Of a stretch of DNA of 5,170 bases, positions 1 through 5,170 are shown piece by piece (position 1 is the first letter of the stretch; each line of letters begins with the position of its first letter). Both the position numbers and the translations under genes were made by a program. Below the pieces are notes generated by a model that saw only the letters and a program-made list of their open reading frames with translations, searched no databases and had not been told where the DNA came from. Source of the stretch: Beijerinckiaceae bacterium. GTDB lineage: Bacteria > Pseudomonadota > Alphaproteobacteria > Rhizobiales > Beijerinckiaceae. The stretch is from assembly GCA_947455285.1 (NCBI GenBank), contig CANGOK010000232.1:1-5170 (forward strand), given 5' to 3'.

Positions 1-589
1 AAGATGCGAGCCGCGCAAGATCAGCCTGAATGCGCACGGCGGGACGTACGCCGCCCTGAATCGACACGCGCCCCACGCCGCTGATCTCCGACAGACGCGG
101 GCCGATGAGCGTATCGGCGTAATCGCTGAGCGTGCGCAGCGGCAGCGTCTCCGACATGACCGCCACGGTTATGATCGGCGCGTCCGCAGGATTCACTTTG
201 GAATAAACCGGCGGATAGGGAAGATTGCGCGGCAGTGTCGATGACGCCGCGTTGATAGCCGATTGCACATCCTGCGCGGCGGCGTCGATGTCGCGATCGA
301 GCTCGAATTGCAGGGTGATCTGGCTGAGGCCAAAGGAGGACTGCGACGACATCGAGGTCAGCGCGGGGATCTGTCCGAACTGACGCTCCAGCGGCGCCGT
401 GACGATGGCGCTGATCGTGTCGGGGTTGGCGCCGGGCAGGCGCGTGGTGATTTGCAGGGTGGGGAAATCGACCTGCGGCAGGGCCGACACCGGCAGGCGC
501 CAGAAGCCCAGCAAGCCGCAAAGGAGAATGGCGACGCCCAGCAGCGAGGTCGCCACCGGACGCAGAATGAAAGGCGCCGAAACGCTCAT
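1..589 (-). CDS. mdtB: RND multidrug efflux permease, MdtB-like (3' part missing)
   Basis: This is the N-terminal 196 residues of an inner-membrane resistance-nodulation-division transporter. Such pumps use the proton gradient to push drugs and other toxic compounds into an adaptor/channel conduit. The frame is open from the ATG at 589 to the left edge. Visible parts are a short cytoplasmic start (MSVSAPFILRPVAT), transmembrane helix 1 at about residues 12-29, then the first porter subdomain starting with PVSALPQVDFPTLQI (residues 33-47). Family blocks include TAPLERQFGQ (64-73), PPVYSKVNPADAPI (126-139) and GVGRVSIQGG (171-180). From memory these read closer to E. coli MdtB than to MdtC or AcrB. 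Full RND permeases have about 1,040 residues, so about four fifths lies outside the window, including the TM4 proton-relay aspartates. The start overlaps the adaptor stop (ATGA at 589-586) and no clear ribosome site precedes it, which fits translational coupling. The RND assignment is firm; the MdtB subtype is likely. Confidence 0.93.
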   Translation of the reverse strand, partial: MSVSAPFILRPVATSLLGVAILLCGLLGFWRLPVSALPQVDFPTLQITTRLPGANPDTISAIVTAPLERQFGQIPALTSMSSQSSFGLSQITLQFELDRDIDAAAQDVQSAINAASSTLPRNLPYPPVYSKVNPADAPIITVAVMSETLPLRTLSDYADTLIGPRLSEISGVGRVSIQGGVRPAVRIQADLARLAS

Positions 590-1872
590 CGCGTCACGGC
601 CGCGGCGCCGCCTTGGGGTTGCGGCCGCGCCTGCCCTTCTACTCGCCTGCCCTGCCCCGGCCCGCGCGGACGCTCTGCGGGCCCCGCTGCGGCGTCAGGC
701 TGGGCGGGAGTCTGGGGACGCACGAGCGATCCATCGGTGAGCTGGCCGAAGCCGGTGGTGATGACTATCTCGCCCGCCTCGACGCCGCTCTGGATGACGG
801 CGATCTTCTCATCCTGACGGCCCACGGAGACGAGCTTCATGGCGGCCTTGGCCTCGGGCGTCAGCACATAAACGAAGGCGCCCTTCGGCCCGCGCTGGAT
901 CGCGCCAGCCGGCGCCACCAACGCCTGCCGCAGCAGATCCACATAAACCCTGACATTGATGAACTGACCGGGCCAAAGCCCGAGATCGTCATTGGCGAAA
1001 ACGGCCTTCACGCGCACCGTGCCGGTGGCGACATCAACCTGATTGTCGATGACCTCGACCTCGCCGCTCTGGATCACGCTGGCGTTGTCGGCCTCAATGG
1101 CCTCGACCTTCAGGCGCGCACGACCCTGCCCCGCCACAAGAGCGCGCAGATACTGCTGGGGCAGGCTGAACACCGCCGCCACGGGCTTGACCTGCGTGAG
1201 CGTGACGATTCCCGTGGCGTCGCTGGCGCGGATGATGTTGCCGACATCGACCGCGCGCAGGCCTGTGCGTCCGTCGATGGGGGCGCGGATGGTCGTGTAA
1301 TCAAGAATGGCTTTGGCGTTGTCGATGGCGGCCTGATCGACCCGCACTTGCGCCTCTAGCTGGGCGACCGTGGCCTTCTGCGTATCGGCCTGCTGACGGG
1401 AGCCGAAATTGCCGGCGGCGAGACGCGAATAACGATCAAGGTCGATGCGCGCATTTTCGAGCTGCGCCTCATCCTGCGCCTTCTTGGCGACGACCTGATC
1501 GTAGAGAGCCTGGTAAGTGCGCGGATCGATGCGGGCGAGCACATCGCCCTTCTTCACATCCTGCCCATCGCGGAAGCCAAGCTCCATCAGCCGGCCTTCC
1601 ACTTGCGCGCGCACAACGACCGTATTCAGCGCCTGCACGGTGCCGACGCCCTCGATGGTGACGGGCACGTCTTGACGCACAAGCGCAGCTGTCAAAACGG
1701 GCACTGGATCAGGATTTTTTTGATTTCGACGCCCGCCGAAAAAGCGAGGCCGTTCCTGCGCCGTCGTCGAGCCGTCGCCAGAGGAGAAGGGCAAGCTGAT
1801 GAAACCCGCGCGATCAGCGCCCCAGGCGCCGAGCAGGACGATCACGAGCAGGGCGAGGATCTTTTTCTTCAT
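586..1872 (-). CDS. mdtA: RND efflux periplasmic adaptor (membrane fusion protein), MdtA-like
   Basis: This 428-residue HlyD/AcrA-type adaptor links the RND permease to the outer-membrane channel. It begins with MKKK and one hydrophobic segment (about 5-19) without a lipobox cysteine, so it is probably anchored in the inner membrane by an uncleaved or signal-like helix. A basic, glycine-rich linker follows (41-52). The split lipoyl domain has its first half around 84-117 (VEGRLMELGF, GQDVKKGDVLARIDP) and its second around 193-228 (IRAPIDGRTGLRAVDVGN). Between them lies an alpha-hairpin rich in A, Q, D and K at about 119-190. The beta-barrel (about 229-311) carries DNQVDVATGTVRVKA, and the membrane-proximal domain spans about 315-385. 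These blocks match my recollection of E. coli MdtA closely. The tail 386-428 is rich in P, G, R and Q and probably disordered. The start at 1872 was chosen because MKKK begins the signal-like helix and overlaps the upstream stop by ATGA; an in-frame ATG at 1938 would add 22 non-signal-like residues. Confidence 0.95.
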   Translation of the reverse strand: MKKKILALLVIVLLGAWGADRAGFISLPFSSGDGSTTAQERPRFFGGRRNQKNPDPVPVLTAALVRQDVPVTIEGVGTVQALNTVVVRAQVEGRLMELGFRDGQDVKKGDVLARIDPRTYQALYDQVVAKKAQDEAQLENARIDLDRYSRLAAGNFGSRQQADTQKATVAQLEAQVRVDQAAIDNAKAILDYTTIRAPIDGRTGLRAVDVGNIIRASDATGIVTLTQVKPVAAVFSLPQQYLRALVAGQGRARLKVEAIEADNASVIQSGEVEVIDNQVDVATGTVRVKAVFANDDLGLWPGQFINVRVYVDLLRQALVAPAGAIQRGPKGAFVYVLTPEAKAAMKLVSVGRQDEKIAVIQSGVEAGEIVITTGFGQLTDGSLVRPQTPAQPDAAAGPAERPRGPGQGRRVEGQARPQPQGGAAAVTR

Positions 1873-3311
1873 GGCGTAACCGGCCCCGAACCAGCAGCGG
1901 GCCCAGCGAAGACCAGAACCGCCCTCTCGCGCGTCCACCCGCCGCCAAGCGCCTGATAGAGCGAAACAGCGGCCTGGAAGCGCTGCAACCGCACCTGCGT
2001 CAACTGATCCTGCGCCTGAAACAACGTGAGCTGAATATTCAAGAGCGTCACCACATCAACCGTGCCTTCCCGAAGGCGAACCTCCGTTATCTGGTAAGCG
2101 CGACGCGCCGCCGCTACGGCTGCAAGCTGCAATCTTTCATGAATGGCGCTTTGCTGGACGCCGATCAGAGCGTTCTCAACGTCCGCCAGCCCCTGAACGA
2201 TGCTCTTGCGATAAATCTCAAGCGCCTCAATCTGTCGGCCCTGCGCCGCATGCAGCTGCCCCTCGAGATTGCCGCCAGTAAAGATCGGCGCGACGAGCCC
2301 CTCGGCCAGCGAGGCGGCGAGCGCCTCCGGTCGCAACAGGTTTTTCAAGGTCAGACTTGCGACGCCGGCTGTTCCGGTGAGGTTGATGGTTGGAAAGAAA
2401 GCCGCCCTCGCGGCCGCCACACTTGCGCTCTGGGCGGCCAGCTTGGTCTCGGCGGAAACAATGTCCGGGCGCTGAAAGAGCAGCTGCGAAGGCAGGCCCG
2501 CGCTGACGGCGGGAATCTTAAGCGTGTCGAGACTGCCGCCTCGCACATTCATGCTTTCAGGCGTGCGGCCCACCAGCACCGCCAGAACGACGCGGGACTG
2601 TTGCACGACCTGTTCGAGTGCGGGAACGCTGGCGCGCTGATTGGCGACCACGCTTTCCTGTTGAGCAAGATCGAGGGCCGTCGCTGTGCCCACTTCAAGC
2701 CGCTGGCGAATGGCCTCGAGCACGCTTTCGGCAATACGAATGTCCTCTCGGGCGAGCCGTAGCCGATCCTGCGCCGCGAGCATCAGAAAGTAGCTATTGG
2801 CCACTGTGGCGAGGGTCGCCACCGCCACCACATCTCGGTCATAAATGCTGGAAAGCGCAATCTCCTGCGCGGACAGCGCCAGCGCCCGGTTCCGGCCGAA
2901 CAGGTCAAGCGTATAGCTTGCGGTCAGGCCGAGATCGAAGCGGTTGGAAATGCTTGAGCGGAAGGGCGGCTCCTTCGAGCGAAGCGTTCCCGGCGACAGA
3001 GTGCGGCTGGCGTCCTCGGTCCCCTGAAGCTGTGGATAAAGCCCTGACCCCACAACCTCAGCCTGCCCTTGCGCCTGAACGATTCGGGCGCTGGCGGCGG
3101 CGATGTCGAGGTTCTGCTCCTGCGCCTGCTCGACGAGAAGCGCCAGCTCCTTCGAGCCGAACTGCGACGCCCAGAAGCCCGGCGGGTGGGCGGGGCCGCC
3201 TTGGCTGGCGCGATAACCCTGCGGAATCTCGGGCAAAGCGACGAGGAAAGGCTTCTCCGCCAGGCACCCGCCAAGACCGAGCGTGGCGAGGCCGATGGCG
3301 CAAAAGCGCAT
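1869..3311 (-). CDS. NodT-family outer-membrane efflux lipoprotein (TolC/OprM-type channel)
   Basis: This 480-residue outer-membrane factor would trimerise into the exit duct of the efflux pump. The N-terminus MRFCAIGLATLGLGGC is a short lipoprotein signal peptide with lipobox LGGC. The lipidated cysteine would be residue 16, followed by Leu and not Asp, which favours outer-membrane sorting. Two tandem OEP repeats follow. In the first half YTLDLFGRNRAL (133-144) and VGTATALDLAQQES (207-220) are classic NodT landmarks. FQRPDIVSAETKLAAQSASV (279-298), AAFFPTINLTG (303-313), IFTGGN (343-348) and LREGTVDVVTLLN (413-425) mark the second half. Length is normal for the family (about 460-500). It is the first gene of the efflux operon and its TGA overlaps the adaptor ATG. 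No strong ribosome site is visible. The frame stays open upstream to an ATG at 3389, which would add 26 residues, and a GTG at 3329 is also possible; 3311 is preferred because it places the lipobox at a normal distance. Family certain, start less so. Confidence 0.94.
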   Translation of the reverse strand: MRFCAIGLATLGLGGCLAEKPFLVALPEIPQGYRASQGGPAHPPGFWASQFGSKELALLVEQAQEQNLDIAAASARIVQAQGQAEVVGSGLYPQLQGTEDASRTLSPGTLRSKEPPFRSSISNRFDLGLTASYTLDLFGRNRALALSAQEIALSSIYDRDVVAVATLATVANSYFLMLAAQDRLRLAREDIRIAESVLEAIRQRLEVGTATALDLAQQESVVANQRASVPALEQVVQQSRVVLAVLVGRTPESMNVRGGSLDTLKIPAVSAGLPSQLLFQRPDIVSAETKLAAQSASVAAARAAFFPTINLTGTAGVASLTLKNLLRPEALAASLAEGLVAPIFTGGNLEGQLHAAQGRQIEALEIYRKSIVQGLADVENALIGVQQSAIHERLQLAAVAAARRAYQITEVRLREGTVDVVTLLNIQLTLFQAQDQLTQVRLQRFQAAVSLYQALGGGWTRERAVLVFAGPAAGSGPVTP

Positions 3312-3472
3312 AGGCGAACGGCCCAATGTCACCAGCCCTGAAGCCACCAATACCCCTGTCCAATCGCACGCTGCGCCACGTGTCAGCATTTAGCCCGAAG
3401 CTTGTCCGAGACGAAATGCGCGTCTAGCTGCGCTTGACAGGATGTTGCGACGAAATTGCGACGGCGAAGCTG
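3312..3472. promoter_or_regulatory. Intergenic region, likely carries the efflux operon promoter
   Basis: These 161 bp separate the monooxygenase stop from the chosen start of the outer-membrane factor, and form the only sizeable gap in the window. Both neighbours point left, so a promoter for the efflux operon is expected here. I see no hexamer pair on the minus strand that matches the sigma-70 consensus well; a weak CTAAAT element lies just right of 3389. A good TTGACA occurs at 3434-3439 but on the plus strand, where no gene follows. The part nearest the monooxygenase contains direct and inverted repeats, listed separately. No GC hairpin followed by a T run was seen, so termination of the upstream operon is not explained and read-through is possible. 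The left half (3312-3389) could instead be coding if the longer start is used. Confidence 0.4.
3445..3463. repeat. Tandem direct repeat TTGCGACG x2 with 11-bp period, possible operator
   Basis: TTGCGACG occurs at 3445-3452 and again at 3456-3463, separated by AAA, so the copies sit about one helical turn apart on the same DNA face. A related element, ACGAAATGCG at 3411-3420, resembles ACGAAATTGCG at 3450-3460. The pair is flanked by a 6-bp inverted repeat, TGACAG at 3435-3440 and CTGTCA at 3470-3475; the latter includes the monooxygenase stop codon. The repeats are seen directly. A regulator-binding role is only an inference from position upstream of the efflux operon. Confidence 0.35.
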
Positions 3473-4450
3473 TCAGGGAGCAGCGAGGGCGGGTTTCGAC
3501 CGCAACAAGGGGGCGACTTCGCGGCTAAAACGTTCCATCCCCTCGAAGGCTGGCAGGAAGCGCAGCATGACGCAGCCGATGCCAATTTGAGCATAAGCGT
3601 CGAGCCGCGCGGCGATGGTGGCGGGCGAGCCGACAAGCCCGCCGCCAAGCCCCTTCACCCCGCCCGCCATGAGCAAACGGTCGCCCCGGGCGCGTTCTTC
3701 CAGCGCATCAGCGCGGCTAAGGGCCTCCTCGTCGGTATCCGCGCAAAGGACCGCAGCGTTGAGCGTATATTCAAGCCTGCGGCCAAGTGTTGCGCAACGC
3801 TGGTCCATAGCGCGCACATGCCCTTCGATGGTCGCGAAATTATCGCGCCATTGGCGATGGCAGGGCGGCGCGTCCACGAACCATGACTGGCACCGGCGCG
3901 CCACGACATCCTTGCCAATCTCGGAGCGGCTCGCAGCATAAATCGGCGGATGGGGAAGCGCGTGAAGCTTTTGCGGCAGGCGGGCCTTGTCGATGCGGTA
4001 AAATTCGCCATCGAGGCTCGCCTCGTCCTGCATCCACAGGCCGGTCATCACTTCTATGAATTCATCCATGCGGCGATAGCGCGCCTCGCCCTCGTCAAGC
4101 CATGCGCCATTGCCGTAGGTGTCCATCTCCTCACGCCACCAACCGTTGACGATGTTGATGGCGCAGCGGCCCTTCGTGAGATTATCGAGCGTCGCGCCCA
4201 TCTTCGCCGCAACCTGCGGAGAGATGATGCCGGGATGGACGGCGACGATGAGCTGGATTTTGCTGGTGTGCTGGGCGAGCGCGGTGGCGAGGATCCAGGC
4301 CTCGTATTCCGCGCCGATGAACCGCTCCGCCACAAGGCTCGTCTCGAAACCCAACGGCTCAGCCTTTTGCAAGGTGAGGCGCGCGAGTTCGAAGTGATCC
4401 TCGATCCCTTCTTCGCCACCACGCAGCGGCGTCCAGCATCCAAAGCGCAT
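3473..4450 (-). CDS. LLM-class flavin-dependent monooxygenase (SsuD/SfnG/RutA group)
   Basis: This 325-residue protein of the bacterial luciferase-like fold should be cytoplasmic and use reduced FMN, supplied by a separate reductase, plus O2 to oxidise a small organic substrate. The start MRFGCWTPL is the usual first beta strand. Family blocks are VAVHPGIISPQVAAKMGATL (69-88), GRCAINIVNGWWREEM (94-109), ARYRRMDEFIEVMTGLW (123-139), GEFYRID (148-154), PPIYAASRSEIGKDVVAR (168-185), and at the C-terminus GSPATIAARLDAYAQIGI (275-292) with FSREVAPLLR (308-317). The NIVNGW and RYRR-EF blocks recall dimethylsulfone monooxygenase SfnG and pyrimidine oxygenase RutA as much as alkanesulfonate monooxygenase SsuD. 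The position of the SsuD active-site cysteine appears to be Glu48 in my by-eye alignment. At 325 residues it is somewhat shorter than SfnG, SsuD or RutA (about 360-380). It starts 6 bp after the binding-protein gene without a clear ribosome site, so the two are probably co-transcribed. Superfamily sure, substrate unknown. Confidence 0.92.
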   Translation of the reverse strand: MRFGCWTPLRGGEEGIEDHFELARLTLQKAEPLGFETSLVAERFIGAEYEAWILATALAQHTSKIQLIVAVHPGIISPQVAAKMGATLDNLTKGRCAINIVNGWWREEMDTYGNGAWLDEGEARYRRMDEFIEVMTGLWMQDEASLDGEFYRIDKARLPQKLHALPHPPIYAASRSEIGKDVVARRCQSWFVDAPPCHRQWRDNFATIEGHVRAMDQRCATLGRRLEYTLNAAVLCADTDEEALSRADALEERARGDRLLMAGGVKGLGGGLVGSPATIAARLDAYAQIGIGCVMLRFLPAFEGMERFSREVAPLLRSKPALAAP

Positions 4451-4456
4451 GGTGGA

Positions 4457-5170
4457 TTACTTCAGCACATGCGCCTTGGCGTGGTCGGAGAGCATCTCCT
4501 CCATCTTGAAGGGCTTTTGCAGCTCGCCGCCCTCATGCATCATGTCGGCGACCTTCTGCCAGACGGTCATATTGATCTTGCAGGTCCATTTGTTGACAGG
4601 CGTTTCCTTAACCAGCGCAGCGTCAAGGCCCGTATAGTCGGCGATATATTTGCGCGCGCGCGTCTCATCAGCCGCCATATGATCCGCGGAATCGCAGATG
4701 GATTGCGCGAAACGCTTCATCGCCTCGCCATTCTTGGCGACGAAATCAGCGCGTCCATACCAGCCGCCGATGGGCTGCTGGGGAAGCGACTCCAGATAGT
4801 CGTAAGCGAGGATGCGCGCGAAGTCGGAATTGCGGAATAAGGTTGTCCACGGATCGAGCGAAGCGACGACCTCAACCTGCTTGCCACGCAGCGCGTCGAC
4901 CTGACTGGCGTAGGGCATTTCGATGAATTTGAAATCGTCAGGGCCGACGCCATTGCGCTTCAACAGCGACTGAATAGCGACGGTCTTTTGCGTGTGGGTG
5001 CCAGAAATGGCGATGGTCTTGCCCTTCAGGTCTTTCAGGCTCTTGATGTCGGAATCCTTGCGCACGACGATGGAGCCGGTGTCGGGCGCCTGCGCCTGCG
5101 AATTTTCATTTCCGATGACGAGCAAGAGATCGAAGCCACGCTCGCGCGCCACCATGGCGGTGCCGGGAAT
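4457..5170 (-). CDS. ABC transporter periplasmic substrate-binding protein, SsuA/TauA/NMT1-like (5' part missing)
   Basis: These are the C-terminal 237 residues of a solute-binding protein that captures a small molecule in the periplasm and hands it to an ABC importer. The frame runs unbroken to the right edge. The ATG at 5155 is internal and not the start, because upstream residues IPGTA belong to the same fold; the signal peptide and first lobe strands are off-window. Visible landmarks are GFDLLLVIGNENSQ (12-25), VVRKDSDIKSLKDLKGKTIA (35-54), TQKTVAIQSLLKRNGV (60-75), FIEMPYASQVDALRGKQVEV (82-101), DPWTTLF (106-112) and the C-terminal helices KRFAQSICDSADHMAADETR (152-171). KSLKDLKGKTIA followed by a long helix and A-L--GQ/KV-- are typical of the nitrate/sulfonate/taurine binding family. 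The ligand contacts that would set specificity are largely in the missing half. The downstream flavin monooxygenase suggests a sulfonate-like ligand, but thiamine-precursor or nitrate-type family members cannot be excluded. The gene ends 6 bp before the monooxygenase start. Confidence 0.9.
   Translation of the reverse strand: MPGTAMVARERGFDLLLVIGNENSQAQAPDTGSIVVRKDSDIKSLKDLKGKTIAISGTHTQKTVAIQSLLKRNGVGPDDFKFIEMPYASQVDALRGKQVEVVASLDPWTTLFRNSDFARILAYDYLESLPQQPIGGWYGRADFVAKNGEAMKRFAQSICDSADHMAADETRARKYIADYTGLDAALVKETPVNKWTCKINMTVWQKVADMMHEGGELQKPFKMEEMLSDHAKAHVLK

Noticed and set aside
21..521. Minus-strand open frame of 166 codons at the left end
   Set aside because: It is out of frame with the RND permease, which reads continuously from 589 to the edge with strong family motifs. 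The 166-codon product is Arg/Ala/His-rich noise.
613..1359. Plus-strand open frame (248 codons) opposite the adaptor
   Set aside because: It is antisense to a clear MdtA-like gene and its translation has no recognisable family motif or plausible start context.
2139..2762. Plus-strand open frame (207 codons) inside the outer-membrane factor gene
   Set aside because: It is the antisense of conserved OEP-repeat coding sequence and has no independent protein signature.
3409..3425. AGACG / CGTCT mini hairpin considered as a terminator for the monooxygenase gene
   Set aside because: The stem is only 5 bp with a 7-nt loop and there is no T run after it on the minus strand.
3434..3439. Perfect TTGACA considered as a -35 promoter element
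   Set aside because: It lies on the plus strand with no good -10 at 16-18 bp and no plus-strand gene to drive.
4649..4662. Short CG alternation (GCGCGCGCGCG) considered as a repeat or Z-DNA site
   Set aside because: It is explained by Arg/Ala codons in the binding-protein gene and is expected in GC-rich coding DNA.
3950..4840. Long plus-strand open frame (296 codons) opposite the monooxygenase and binding-protein genes
   Set aside because: It spans two well-supported minus-strand genes and the gap between them, shows no recognisable domain, and is the sort of antisense frame high GC produces.

Overview
The window is GC-rich and every supported gene lies on the minus strand, so genes are read from the right end to the left. 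The gene families are typical Gram-negative envelope and nutrient-scavenging functions. Together with the high GC and the absence of clear Shine-Dalgarno sites, they suggest a proteobacterium, most likely an alphaproteobacterium. This taxonomic reading is an inference from composition and protein style, not from a marker gene.

Right block (about 3473-5170): the C-terminal part of an ABC-transporter periplasmic substrate-binding protein of the SsuA/TauA/NMT1 type, cut by the right edge. It is followed after only 6 bp by a complete LLM-class flavin-dependent monooxygenase of the SsuD/SfnG/RutA group. The pair looks like the tail of an uptake-plus-oxidation operon, plausibly for organosulfur compounds. 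The exact substrate cannot be read from the sequence, and the ATPase and permease genes are not in the window.

Gap (3312-3472): the only sizeable intergenic stretch. It holds an 8-bp direct repeat with an 11-bp period, a half-matching third copy and a small flanking inverted repeat, which together are a candidate operator or promoter region for the next operon. No convincing terminator hairpin was seen.

Left block (1-3311): a tripartite RND multidrug efflux operon in the order outer-membrane factor (NodT-type lipoprotein), periplasmic adaptor (MdtA-like), inner-membrane RND permease (MdtB-like, cut by the left edge). Both junctions are 4-nt ATGA stop/start overlaps, so the three genes are almost certainly co-transcribed and translationally coupled. 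The three products would form one trans-envelope pump: permease in the inner membrane, adaptor in the periplasm and TolC-type channel in the outer membrane. An mdtC-like second permease may follow beyond the left edge.

I found no RNA genes, mobile elements, CRISPR arrays or phage signatures. The window looks like ordinary chromosomal sequence, and I do not see a clearly undescribed system in it.
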